Positions 51,713-60,421 of a DNA stretch of 64,000 nt are shown in pieces; the first letter of the stretch is position 1; each line of letters starts with the position of its first letter. A model generated the notes under the pieces. It made no database searches. It was not told the origin of the DNA and saw nothing but the letters and a program-made list of their open reading frames with translations. The stretch is taken from the NCBI GenBank assembly GCA_039888615.1, contig JBDQQS010000004.1; one strand, 5' to 3'. The DNA comes from Flavimaribacter sp039888615 (lineage in GTDB: Bacteria; Pseudomonadota; Alphaproteobacteria; Rhizobiales; Rhizobiaceae). The position numbers and the translations under genes were made by a program.

Positions 51713-54175
51713 TTGACCGAACTGCCCCGACATTGCCGTGTTGTCATCATCGGGGGAGGAGTCGTCGGATGCTCCGTCGCCTATCACCTTGCCCATCTTG
51801 GATGGCGGGACGTTGTGCTGCTTGAACGACAGCGTCTGACCAGCGGAACGACCTGGCACGCGGCCGGTCTGATCGCGCAGCTGCGCGCGACGCTGAATAT
51901 GACGCGACTCGCGAAATACAGCCAGGAGCTCTACGGTTCGCTCGAGGCGGAAACCGGCATTGCGACGGGGTTCAGGCGCAATGGCTCGATCGCCGTGGCG
52001 CTCAGCGCCGACAGAATGGAGGAACTGCTGCGCAACGCCTCCATGGCGAAGGTGCACGGCGTCGAGGTTGATGTTCTGAGCACCGCGCAATGCGGCGAAA
52101 TGTATCCGTGGCTCAACACGAACGACGTCGTGGGCGGTCTGCACATTCCGCTGGACGGACAGGCGGACCCGGCCAACATCGCCATGGCGCTTGCCAAGGG
52201 CGCGCGCCAGAAGGGCGTCGAGGTTCATGAATTGACGAAGGTGGAGGAAATCCACATTCGTGACGGGCGGGCCACCGGTGTGCGCACGAACCGAGGCGAA
52301 GTTGACGCCGAGATCATTGTGAATTGCGCCGGCATGTGGGGTCGGCAAGTTGGTCGGATGGCTGGCGTCAACGTTCCGCTGCACGCCTGCGAGCATTTCT
52401 ACATCGTCACCGAACCGATTGCCGATCTTCCGGGCAATCTCCCGGTGCTGCGGGTGCCGGACGAATGCGCCTACTACAAGGAAGACGCGGGAAAGATCCT
52501 GCTTGGCGCCTTCGAGCCTGTGGCCAAGCCTTGGGGCATGGATGGAATCCCCGAGGATTTCTGCTTCGACCAGTTGCCCGAGGATTTCGACCATTTCGAA
52601 CCGATTCTTGCGAAAGCCATCAACCGGTTCCCGCAGCTGGAAACGGCCGGGATACAGACCTTCTTCAACGGACCGGAGAGTTTCACCCCGGATGATCGCT
52701 ATCTGCTCGGACCGTCGCCCGACGTCGAGAATTTCTACGTCGCAGCGGGTTTCAATTCCGTCGGCATCCAGTCGGCCGGAGGAGCCGGAAAGGCGCTGGC
52801 TGAATGGATTGTCGGAGGCGCGCCGCCATTCGATCTTTCGGATGTGGATATCCGCCGAATGGAGCCCGTCCAGGGCAATGGCGCCTATCTGAAGGAGCGG
52901 GTGAGCGAGACCCTTGGGCTGCTCTACGCAGATCATTATCCATATCGGCAGTACCAGACCTCGCGGAACGTGCGCCACACGCCATTTCACGAACGGATGG
53001 CGCAAAACGGCGCCCGGTTCGGAGAAACGGCCGGCTGGGAACGGCCGCATTTCTTTGACGATGGCCCTGCGGGGGAAGGCGTTGAGTACAGTTTCGGCTG
53101 GAAGCGGCAGCCCTGGTTCGATTGCGTTGCGCGGGAACATCGCGCCGTCAGGGAAACGGCCGGACTGTTTGACCTGTCGGCTTTCGGAAAATTTCACGTC
53201 GAGGGACTGGATAGCGTCGATGTCCTTCAGCGCATCTGTGCCAACGATGTCGACGTCGCTCCCGGCCGGATTGTCTATACGCAATGGCTTAACGAGCGCG
53301 GGGGGATCGAGGCCGACCTGACGGTGACGCGCATGGCGCAAGACAGGTTTCTCGTCGTCACCGGAGCCGCCACCGTCACGCGTGATTTCGCCTGGCTGAA
53401 GCGCCACATTCCTCGCGACGCGCGCTGCATCGCCGTCAACGTGACCGGCGGCGAGGCTGTCCTCGGACTCATGGGGCCGAATGCGCGCCGGATCCTTGGC
53501 AAGATCACATCCGCTGATCTTGCCAGCGAGGCCTTTCCCTTTGGCACTGCGCAAACGATCGAACTGGGCATGGCGCACTGCCGCGCCCACCGCATCACCT
53601 ATGTCGGCGAACTGGGGTGGGAGCTTTATGTGCCGACTGACATGGCGCGCCATGTCTTCGACGCGGTGATGGAGGCCGGAAAGGATGAGGGGCTCCGGCT
53701 TGCCGGCATGCATGCCCTGGATACCTGCCGTCTGGAAAAAGCCTATCGCCATTTCGGTCATGACATCACGGACGAGGATCATGTCATCGACGCCGGTCTG
53801 GGTTTCGCGGTGAAGACCGGGAAGGCGGATGGCTGTTTCGGACCGTTCATCGGCCGGAAGGCCGTTCTTGCGAAACGCGAAGTCGGCGCCTCTCGACGAC
53901 TTCTGCAGTTTATGCTCGACGACCCGGAGCCGCTACTTTACCACGCCGAACCGATCTTTCGCGACGGCGAGGCTGTCGGCTATCTCTCCTCGGCCGGCTA
54001 CGGCCACACGCTCGGCGCGGCCATTGGCCTTGGTTATATCCCGGCGCGCGAGGGCGAAAGCCTCGATAGCATGCTCGCTTCAGACTACCGGATCGAAGTG
54101 GCGGGCAGGTCCTTCGTCGCAAAGCCAAGCTTTCAGCCGCTTTATGATCCGCGCTCCGAGCGGATCAGGCGCTAG
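51713..54175 (+). CDS. Dimethylglycine/sarcosine dehydrogenase-like FAD enzyme with GcvT domain (copy 2, tau-linked)
   Basis: An 820-residue enzyme with the same layout as copy 1 at 40523: FAD domain (VVIIGGGVVGCSVAYHL), covalent FAD histidine His49 in SGTTWHAAGL, FAO_M-like linker, and GcvT-type domain in the last 400 residues (YVGELGWELYVP). The start is a TTG at 51713 with GGAG upstream; an earlier GTG/TTG frame start at 51644 would place the tandem repeats inside the coding sequence and is less likely. Its position beside tauR and its repeats suggest taurine-related control. An N-methyltaurine or similar N-methyl substrate is a hypothesis. Confidence 0.85.
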   Translation: MTELPRHCRVVIIGGGVVGCSVAYHLAHLGWRDVVLLERQRLTSGTTWHAAGLIAQLRATLNMTRLAKYSQELYGSLEAETGIATGFRRNGSIAVALSADRMEELLRNASMAKVHGVEVDVLSTAQCGEMYPWLNTNDVVGGLHIPLDGQADPANIAMALAKGARQKGVEVHELTKVEEIHIRDGRATGVRTNRGEVDAEIIVNCAGMWGRQVGRMAGVNVPLHACEHFYIVTEPIADLPGNLPVLRVPDECAYYKEDAGKILLGAFEPVAKPWGMDGIPEDFCFDQLPEDFDHFEPILAKAINRFPQLETAGIQTFFNGPESFTPDDRYLLGPSPDVENFYVAAGFNSVGIQSAGGAGKALAEWIVGGAPPFDLSDVDIRRMEPVQGNGAYLKERVSETLGLLYADHYPYRQYQTSRNVRHTPFHERMAQNGARFGETAGWERPHFFDDGPAGEGVEYSFGWKRQPWFDCVAREHRAVRETAGLFDLSAFGKFHVEGLDSVDVLQRICANDVDVAPGRIVYTQWLNERGGIEADLTVTRMAQDRFLVVTGAATVTRDFAWLKRHIPRDARCIAVNVTGGEAVLGLMGPNARRILGKITSADLASEAFPFGTAQTIELGMAHCRAHRITYVGELGWELYVPTDMARHVFDAVMEAGKDEGLRLAGMHALDTCRLEKAYRHFGHDITDEDHVIDAGLGFAVKTGKADGCFGPFIGRKAVLAKREVGASRRLLQFMLDDPEPLLYHAEPIFRDGEAVGYLSSAGYGHTLGAAIGLGYIPAREGESLDSMLASDYRIEVAGRSFVAKPSFQPLYDPRSERIRR

Positions 54176-54177
54176 TT

Positions 54178-54330
54178 TTACTGTTTCCGGTGGCGCTCTT
54201 TGACGACTCGCTGGTCGTGGAAGAAGGTTCGCATCCACTTTCTCCATTGGCTTTCTGTGTATCTCCGCGGCAAGATCAACTGGTTCAAATTGTCGAAACC
54301 CGGTGGGGTCATTTCGTTTCCGTAGGTCAT
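54178..54330 (-). CDS. Small protein of unknown function (50 residues)
   Basis: A 50-codon frame starting MTYGNEMTPPGFDNLNQL with GAGGAGA upstream of the ATG at 54330, and ending in a basic tail (FFHDQRVVKERHRKQ). Trp and Arg are frequent in the second half (YTESQWRKWMRTFF). No signal peptide or membrane segment. It starts 42 bp inside a longer open frame (to 54372), but the ribosome-binding site favours 54330. It converges on the copy 2 dehydrogenase gene with a 2-bp gap. No family recognised. Confidence 0.58.
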   Translation of the reverse strand: MTYGNEMTPPGFDNLNQLILPRRYTESQWRKWMRTFFHDQRVVKERHRKQ

Positions 54331-54599
54331 AGTCCTTGTCTCCTCTTTCTGAAATACAGATGGGGTGAGCAAATGAACGACGCCTGTCCGTTACGTTAAA
54401 TCGTGTTCATGTCTTCCATCAGCCTGGCAGACCTCCTTCAACGGATCTGCAGACAATAAACCACCCGCGTTTTGCACAATGCAGGTGGCAAGATGTTTCC
54501 AGATCAATATCATGCGCTAAAACCATCAAAGTGATGATGCGGTGTCCTGATCGAAAGGGCGTCGCTGCTCGTCAAACAAGACAGTGAATGCGAGAAAAA

Positions 54600-56900
54600 A
54601 TGAAATTCGGAATCGGACAATCCGTAACGCGAAAGGAGGACGCGCGCTTCCTGACGGGCAGTGGCGCCTATGTCGAGGACATCATCGATCAAAGGGCTCT
54701 GCACGCCTTTGTCGTTAGGTCGCCGGTGGCGCACGGCGTGTTGAACGCGGTGGGCACGGTTGCGGCGTCCGGCGCGGATGGGGTCATCGCTGTTCTCACT
54801 GGCTCGGATTGCCAAACCGACAACATTGGCGGTATTTCCTGCCATACTCTGATTCCGGGAATGCACAAGGAAGTCGCCACACGCGAATTTCCCATCCTGA
54901 GCACCGGCAAGCTTCTCTATGTCGGCATGCCGGTCGCTGTTGTCATCGCAGACAGCAAAATGGCCGCCAGGGACGCCGCCGAACTCGTCGAAATCGACTT
55001 TGAGGAATTGCCTTCCGTTGTCTCGACGAAAAATGCGACCGCTAACGATGCGCCGGTGCTGTGGCCAGACGCTCCGGGCAATGTGGCCTTCGAAATTTCT
55101 CTGGGCGACGCCGACGCGACCGAGAGGGCGGTGAGCGCGGCCGCTCATGTCACGACACTCGAATTGCACAACAATCGCCTGTCGGCGAATTCGCTCGAGA
55201 TGCGCGGCACAATGGCGTCATATGATCCGCGCGACGGCAGGGTAACCGTTTATACGTCGACCCAGGCGCCACACTCGATTCGCAATGACATAGCATCCGC
55301 AATCGGTCTGACACAGAACGACGTCCACGTTGTCGCTCGGGACGTCGGCGGAGGCTTCGGCATGAAAGGCGGCGTCTATCCGGAAGACATCGCGGTGGCC
55401 TGGGCGGCCAAAAAACTCAAGGCCACGATCAAATGGCATCCTGACCGGTCAGAGGCGCTTGTTTCAGATTTTCACGGACGCGATCAGAGTGTGAAAGCCT
55501 CTCTGGCTTTCGACGCTTCGGGGCGCATCAAGGCGTTGAAAGTATCCTGCGACTACAACGCCGGCGCGTTTCTGTCACCGGGCGGGGGCGTCTCGCCGCT
55601 TTTCGCTTCGACGCTTGCGACCGGCTGCTATCGCGTGCCGGTGGCTCACGTCTTTTCCAGGGCCGTCTACACCAATACCTCCCCGACGCAACCCTACCGT
55701 GGCGCAGGCCGGCCGGAAGCCGCATTTCTGATTGAACGGCTGCTCGACAAGGCGGCCCGTGAAACCGGGCGCGACAGGATCGAATTGCGCCGGCTCAACA
55801 TGTTGACGAACAAAGACATGCCTTACCAGACGCCGCTTGTCTATACGATCGACAGCGGCGACTACCCTGCCATTCTGGACCGGGCGATGGAGGCGGCCGA
55901 CTGGAGCGGATTCGAAGCCCGAAAGGCCCAATCCTTGAACAACGGCAAATTTCGCGGCATCGGAGTTGCCCTTCACATGGAAAACGCCGGTCTCATGAAC
56001 GAAAGCATGGAAATCAGGTTTGATTCCGGCGGCGGCGTGACGGTGCTTGCGGGAACGTTCAGCCATGGACAGGGACACGAAACCGTCTATTCGCAGATGG
56101 TGTCGCAATGGCTCGGCGTTCCATTCGAGAGCATCCGCATCGTCCAGGGCGATACGGACGCCGTCAGTTTCGGACGCGGCACCGTGGCGTCGAGATCGAT
56201 GATCAATGGCGGCGGTTCGCTGAAAATGGCCGCGGATCAGGTGATCGAGAAGGCACGGGCGATCGCCGGCCATCTCATGGAGGCAAGCGCGGCCGACATC
56301 GTATTCGAGGACGGCGCGCTGACTGTAGCCGGCACCGACCGCACAATGACGATACAGAAGGTCGCGGCCATGTCCTTTGCTCCGATCCTGCCGCCCGAAC
56401 TCGGGTTGGGTCTTTCCGGCAGTGGCGATTTCAAACTCGAGGGTTTCACTTTCCCCAACGGCTGTCAGGTCGCCGAAGTAGAGATCGATCCGGAGACCGG
56501 CGTTACCTCGATCGTACGGATCGTGACGGTCGACGATGTCGGTACGGTCATCAATCCGATGCTGCTTGAAGGCCAGTTGGTCGGCGGCATCGCACAGGGT
56601 CTCGGTCAGGCGATGATGGAGGACTTCGTCTATGATGAAGGCGGTCAGGTGGTGACGGGAAGCTTTATGGATTATGCAATGCCGCGCGCTTCGGACATGC
56701 CTCCAATCCACTTCGAGGCGCTAAACACCGCCACCCAAACGAATCCCTTGGGCGCCAAAGGCGCAGGAGAATCCGGCACCGTTGGGGCGACGCCGGTGCT
56801 CATTTCGGCAATTCTTGACGCCATGCACCACCTCGGCGTTGATGATATCGCGCTTCCGGCGACGCCCGCAAAGGTCTGGTCCGCGATCAACATGGCATAG
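54600..56900 (+). CDS. Solitary CoxL-type molybdopterin-binding subunit (xanthine dehydrogenase family, form II)
   Basis: A 766-residue large subunit of a molybdenum hydroxylase. The N-terminal IGQSVTRKEDARFLTGSGAY is typical of CoxL proteins. Its PYRGAGRPEA matches the AYRGAGR of form II proteins, not the AYXCSFR of true CO dehydrogenase, so CO oxidation is unlikely. The catalytic glutamate (Glu724) is in GAKGAGESG. The usual small (2Fe-2S) and medium (FAD) subunit genes are not adjacent. The start could be 54588 or 54600; the latter gives the family-typical N-terminus. Substrate unknown. Confidence 0.85.
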   Translation: MKFGIGQSVTRKEDARFLTGSGAYVEDIIDQRALHAFVVRSPVAHGVLNAVGTVAASGADGVIAVLTGSDCQTDNIGGISCHTLIPGMHKEVATREFPILSTGKLLYVGMPVAVVIADSKMAARDAAELVEIDFEELPSVVSTKNATANDAPVLWPDAPGNVAFEISLGDADATERAVSAAAHVTTLELHNNRLSANSLEMRGTMASYDPRDGRVTVYTSTQAPHSIRNDIASAIGLTQNDVHVVARDVGGGFGMKGGVYPEDIAVAWAAKKLKATIKWHPDRSEALVSDFHGRDQSVKASLAFDASGRIKALKVSCDYNAGAFLSPGGGVSPLFASTLATGCYRVPVAHVFSRAVYTNTSPTQPYRGAGRPEAAFLIERLLDKAARETGRDRIELRRLNMLTNKDMPYQTPLVYTIDSGDYPAILDRAMEAADWSGFEARKAQSLNNGKFRGIGVALHMENAGLMNESMEIRFDSGGGVTVLAGTFSHGQGHETVYSQMVSQWLGVPFESIRIVQGDTDAVSFGRGTVASRSMINGGGSLKMAADQVIEKARAIAGHLMEASAADIVFEDGALTVAGTDRTMTIQKVAAMSFAPILPPELGLGLSGSGDFKLEGFTFPNGCQVAEVEIDPETGVTSIVRIVTVDDVGTVINPMLLEGQLVGGIAQGLGQAMMEDFVYDEGGQVVTGSFMDYAMPRASDMPPIHFEALNTATQTNPLGAKGAGESGTVGATPVLISAILDAMHHLGVDDIALPATPAKVWSAINMA

Positions 56901-57081
56901 TCGTATTCATCAACCGAGCTGATACGCCGGCCTTTGGAACCGCTGCCTCTACCGGTTTGCCGAAGAGCGCCTCGGTTGTCCTGCGCGCGGACTTGCTGGA
57001 AAGATTGTGTTTGACAGCATACCAACCGGTCGGTATTATTAAACGAGCACGCCAACCCCCCTCCGGAGGAGGAAATCGAGA

Positions 57082-57561
57082 ATGACTGACATTGTGACCT
57101 GTATATGGTTTGACGACGGAGAGGCGCGCAAGGCCGCGGAATTTTACGCCGCAACGTTTCCCGACAGCCATGTTGGGCGAGTCAACTCGGCGCCCGCGGA
57201 TTTCCCGGGCGGGAGGCAGGGCATTGAACTGACGGTCGAATTCACCGTCCTTGGGCAGCGATTTGTCGGCTTGAACGGAGGTTCCCTGTTCAAGCCGAAT
57301 GAGGCGGTAAGCTTCATGGTCGTCACCGAAAACCAGGAAGAGACAGATCGCTTCTGGAATGCGATTGTCGGCAACGGAGGCGAGGAGAGCGCCTGTGGCT
57401 GGTGTAAGGATCGCTGGGGTTTTTCCTGGCAAATCACACCGAAGCGTCTGCTCGACCTGACGACAAGCCAGGACGCAGAGGTGGCGAGGCGCGCTTTCGA
57501 GGCGATGATGACGATGAAAAAAGTTGATATCGTCGCTCTCGACGCCGCCGTGGCCGCCTGA
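57082..57561 (+). CDS. VOC-superfamily protein (PhnB/UbiG-like, '3-demethylubiquinone 3-methyltransferase' fold)
   Basis: A 159-residue vicinal-oxygen-chelate protein: TCIWFDDGEARKAAEFYAATF at the start and WGFSWQITPKRL near the C-terminus are typical of the PhnB-like group. The annotation often given to this family (3-demethylubiquinone methyltransferase) is misleading, since no methyltransferase motifs are present. GGAGGAGGAAA lies upstream of the ATG. It precedes two SRPBCC genes on the same strand and forms a likely operon of small ligand-binding proteins. Role unknown. Confidence 0.83.
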   Translation: MTDIVTCIWFDDGEARKAAEFYAATFPDSHVGRVNSAPADFPGGRQGIELTVEFTVLGQRFVGLNGGSLFKPNEAVSFMVVTENQEETDRFWNAIVGNGGEESACGWCKDRWGFSWQITPKRLLDLTTSQDAEVARRAFEAMMTMKKVDIVALDAAVAA

Positions 57562-57610
57562 ACCGGCGGTCTCTGTTATATCCCCAAACATTTGTCAAAG
57601 GAGATTTTTC

Positions 57611-58054
57611 ATGTCCGGCGTCGTCAAACTGCACCGGGTCTTTGCCGCAAGCCCCGAAAAACTCTACCGCGCATTCACCGAACCGGACGCCATTGCGAGT
57701 TGGGCGCCGCCTTACGGCTTCCTCTGTACGGTGCATGAATTCGACGCACGGGAGGGCGGTCGGCATCGCATGTCTTTCCGTAACTTTACAACCGGTGAAA
57801 GCCATTCCTTCGGCGGCGTCTATCTGAAAGTTGTTTCTGGCGAGACCCTTGTCTACACGGATGCGTTCGACGATCCGAACCTTCCGGGTGAGATGAAGAT
57901 TACGGTTACATTCAAGGCTGTATCGGTGGGAACGGAAATGACGGTGGTGCAGGAGAATATACCCGATCCGATACCGGAAGAGGCCTGCTATCTGGGTTGG
58001 CAGGAGTCGCTTCAAAAGCTCGGGCGCCTGGTAGAGCCGGAAATCACCCAGTGA
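57611..58054 (+). CDS. SRPBCC (AHSA1-type) protein
   Basis: A 147-residue START/SRPBCC-fold protein (LHRVFAASPEKLYRAFTEPDAIASWAPP, given by position 6-33; MTVVQENIPDPIPEE near the end). The fold binds a hydrophobic ligand; no catalytic residues are identifiable. The start at 57611 follows AAAGGAGA. It is 49 bp downstream of the VOC gene and 40 bp upstream of another SRPBCC gene. Confidence 0.85.
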   Translation: MSGVVKLHRVFAASPEKLYRAFTEPDAIASWAPPYGFLCTVHEFDAREGGRHRMSFRNFTTGESHSFGGVYLKVVSGETLVYTDAFDDPNLPGEMKITVTFKAVSVGTEMTVVQENIPDPIPEEACYLGWQESLQKLGRLVEPEITQ

Positions 58055-58094
58055 TCCTGCCGCCGAAGGCACGTTTGACAAGGGTTCAGTACAT

Positions 58095-58508
58095 ATGAGC
58101 AACCAGCAGATCACAATCGAAACGACAATAGCCGCGCCAGTGGAACGCGTCTGGCAGGCCTACACCACGCCCGATGACATCACACGGTGGAATTTCGCGT
58201 CCGTGGACTGGTGTTGCCCAGGCGCTGAAGCCGATGTGCGGGTCGGCGGCAACTACAAGGCGCGCATGGAAGCCAGGGACGGGAGCTTCGGCTTTGATTT
58301 CGAGGCTGTTTACCAGGAGGTTGAGCCATGCAAGACGCTTGCTTTTGAAATGCCGGATGGACGCAAGGTGCGCACGACCTTCGAACAGGTTGACAACGCC
58401 ACCGTCGTGAAAACCGTATTCGACGCCGAGACCGAGAACTCTTTGGAAATGCAACGGGACGGATGGCAGGCGATCCTCGACAATTTCCGGCGGCATGTCG
58501 AGGCTTAG
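58095..58508 (+). CDS. SRPBCC (AHSA1-type) protein
   Basis: A 137-residue protein of the same fold (ITIETTIAAPVERVWQAYT, residues 6-24; then the DGWQAILDNFRRHVEA end). It is only distantly similar to the preceding SRPBCC protein. This subgroup is often called activator of Hsp90 ATPase-like, though such a role is not shown in bacteria. It is the last gene of the small operon and converges with the XRE-cupin regulator 13 bp downstream. Confidence 0.85.
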   Translation: MSNQQITIETTIAAPVERVWQAYTTPDDITRWNFASVDWCCPGAEADVRVGGNYKARMEARDGSFGFDFEAVYQEVEPCKTLAFEMPDGRKVRTTFEQVDNATVVKTVFDAETENSLEMQRDGWQAILDNFRRHVEA

Positions 58509-58521
58509 GAGCGCCTTCGCG

Positions 58522-59157
58522 TCAGCTGCGCGTTATGTCGCCTGAAAGCGCTTCAGGATCTTCCTCCGCGAGTTCTGTGCAGACGACGAGAATGCGCGAC
58601 TCGCGGTCGAGGGCTGATGCATAGAGATGGCCGCGATTGCTGTCGAAATAGATGCTGTCTCCCTCTTCCAGCGTGATCGGATCCATGCCTTCCAGATGAA
58701 CGGTGACGCGGCCGTCGAGCACTAGCAGAAATTCCTGGCCCGGATGGGTGACAAAGCGGTCGATGCGGGTTTTCTCGTGCGGCTTGACGCTGCCCATGAT
58801 TGGCGTCATGGCCTTGCGCCACACTTCCGGAAACAGCATTTCATAGCGATAATTGCTGGTCTCGTGCAGCCGATAATCTCCCTTGCGGGCGACGGAAAGT
58901 CCGCCCGGCGCAAAACGTTCTCCCTCCTCGGTGAAGAGTTCCGCGATATCCACGCCGAGACCGTCTGCAAGCTGGCTGAACCGGTCGTAGGTCAACGCCA
59001 TGACACCGCGCTCAACCTTTGATACGGTCGAAATCGCCAGTCCGGACTGGCGGGCGACATCGGCGAGCGTCATGCCCTTGCCATGTCGTATCTGTCTCAG
59101 CCTTTCGCCCATTTGGGCGCGGCGTTGTCTGGTGTCGGCCTCTATGATTGCCTCCAT
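58522..59157 (-). CDS. XRE-family transcriptional regulator with cupin domain
   Basis: A 211-residue regulator. The helix-turn-helix lies around residues 18-72 (LRQIRHGKGMTLADVARQSG, then STVSKVERG). A C-terminal cupin follows (PGQEFLLVLDGRVTVHLEG). Regulators of this layout commonly control amine or amino-acid catabolic genes and sense a small ligand in the cupin. It is divergent from a DauA-like oxidoreductase gene and its TRAP transporter, with GGAAAAT repeats in between. It likely controls that operon. Confidence 0.88.
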   Translation of the reverse strand: MEAIIEADTRQRRAQMGERLRQIRHGKGMTLADVARQSGLAISTVSKVERGVMALTYDRFSQLADGLGVDIAELFTEEGERFAPGGLSVARKGDYRLHETSNYRYEMLFPEVWRKAMTPIMGSVKPHEKTRIDRFVTHPGQEFLLVLDGRVTVHLEGMDPITLEEGDSIYFDSNRGHLYASALDRESRILVVCTELAEEDPEALSGDITRS

Positions 59158-59201
59158 GCGCCGGATGTATCTTCTCTAGCGTGACGCAGACGAAAGGTCC
59201 A

Positions 59202-59242
59202 GATTTTCGCATTGGAAAATTTTCTTGCCATATAGGAAAATC
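59202..59242. promoter_or_regulatory. GATTTTC/GGAAAAT repeats, candidate operator of the XRE-cupin regulator
   Basis: GATTTTC (59202-59208), the palindrome GAAAATTTTC (59215-59224) and GGAAAATC (59235-59242) form a set of inverted and direct repeats in the divergent region between the regulator and the FAD oxidoreductase gene. Confidence 0.5.
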
Positions 59243-59278
59243 GAATTAGGATCGGAAAAAATTCAGGGGAAGCGTGGC

Positions 59279-60421
59279 TTGGCTTCGCGAGTGGATTCGA
59301 CATATGATATCGCAGTTGTCGGCGCCGGCATTGCCGGCGCTTCGATCGCGTATGAGCTGGCGAAATCGGCGCGCGTGCTGGTTCTGGAACGTGAAAGTCA
59401 GCCGGGCTACCACACGACTGGCCGCTCTGCAGCGCTGTTTTCCGAAACCTACGGACCGTCTTCCATCCAGTCGTTGACGCGGTTTTCCCGCTCCTTCTAT
59501 GAAAATCCGCCTGAATGTTTCACCGATACCGATCTTTTGACGCCCCGTGGCGTTCTATTCGTCGCGCGGCGTGATCAAGAGGCAAAGCTCGAAGAAACCT
59601 GCCGCCTCCAGTCCGCCAGTGGCAGCGTCAGGCCCGTCGATCGCGCTGAGGCGCTGGCGCTCTGGCCCTTGCTTCGGGAAGACTATGTCGCCGCAGCGAT
59701 GATGGAGTCCGAAGCGCGCGACATCGACGTCAACGCCTTGCATCAGGGCTATCTTCGGGGCTTCCGAAAACAGGGCGGCGATCTTGTCTGCAACGCCGGG
59801 CTAAGAGGCCTCAGCCATGACGGACGGTGGACGCTCGAAACCGAAACCGGAACGTTTTTCGCCGATATTGTCGTCAATGCGGCCGGGGCCTGGGTGGACG
59901 AGGTGGCTGCGCTCGCGGGCGTCGAGCCGATTGGCATCGTCCCCAAGCGTCGCACTGCAATGGTCATCGACGCGCCGGCGGGAACGGAGGCCAATGAACG
60001 GCCGATGGTCGTTGACATAGACGAGGAGTTCTATCTCAAGCCCGACGCCGGTCGGTTCCTGATTTCGCCGGCCGATGCGACGCCGACAGAGCCTTGCGAC
60101 GTGCAGCCCGAGGAGCTGGACGTTGCAATTTGCATCGACCGGATCCAGCAGGCTTTCAACATAGAAGTTCGGCGGATCCACAACAGCTGGGCGGGACTGC
60201 GCAGTTTTGTGGCGGACGGCGAGCCGGTTTGCGGTTTCGAGCCGGATGGCCGGGGATTCTTCTGGCTTGCCGGGCAGGGCGGCTACGGCATTCAGTCGGC
60301 GCCGGGTCTTTCGCGATTTGCCGCCGCGCTTGTCAGGGGCGAAGACATACCGGCAGGTTTGACGTCCTATGGCATGTCGGTTCACTCGCTGTCTCCTGAC
60401 CGATTGGGGCGGGCGGCATGA
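59279..60421 (+). CDS. FAD-dependent oxidoreductase of the DAO family (D-arginine dehydrogenase-like)
   Basis: A 380-residue amine/amino acid oxidoreductase. The FAD site is IAVVGAGIAGASIAYELA, and HTTGRSAALFSETYG near residue 45 is characteristic of the DauA-like D-amino acid dehydrogenase group; WAGLRSFVADGEPVCG lies near the C-terminus. The start is uncertain: a TTG at 59279 with AGGGGA upstream is preferred; the frame also opens at 59225 (no ribosome-binding site). It overlaps the TRAP permease gene (ATGA). It would oxidise an imported D-amino acid or secondary amine; the substrate is inferred only in general. Confidence 0.83.
   Translation: MASRVDSTYDIAVVGAGIAGASIAYELAKSARVLVLERESQPGYHTTGRSAALFSETYGPSSIQSLTRFSRSFYENPPECFTDTDLLTPRGVLFVARRDQEAKLEETCRLQSASGSVRPVDRAEALALWPLLREDYVAAAMMESEARDIDVNALHQGYLRGFRKQGGDLVCNAGLRGLSHDGRWTLETETGTFFADIVVNAAGAWVDEVAALAGVEPIGIVPKRRTAMVIDAPAGTEANERPMVVDIDEEFYLKPDAGRFLISPADATPTEPCDVQPEELDVAICIDRIQQAFNIEVRRIHNSWAGLRSFVADGEPVCGFEPDGRGFFWLAGQGGYGIQSAPGLSRFAAALVRGEDIPAGLTSYGMSVHSLSPDRLGRAA

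Noticed and set aside
51692..53782. Minus-strand frame of 696 codons
   Set aside because: Antisense to the tau-linked dehydrogenase gene; no recognisable domain or ribosome-binding site.
54600..56900. Aerobic carbon monoxide dehydrogenase large subunit
   Set aside because: The active-site loop reads PYRGAGR (form II type) instead of the AYXCSFR of true CO dehydrogenase, and the other subunits are absent.
57082..57561. 3-demethylubiquinone 3-methyltransferase
   Set aside because: This common label for the PhnB-like VOC group is not supported; there is no SAM-binding motif.
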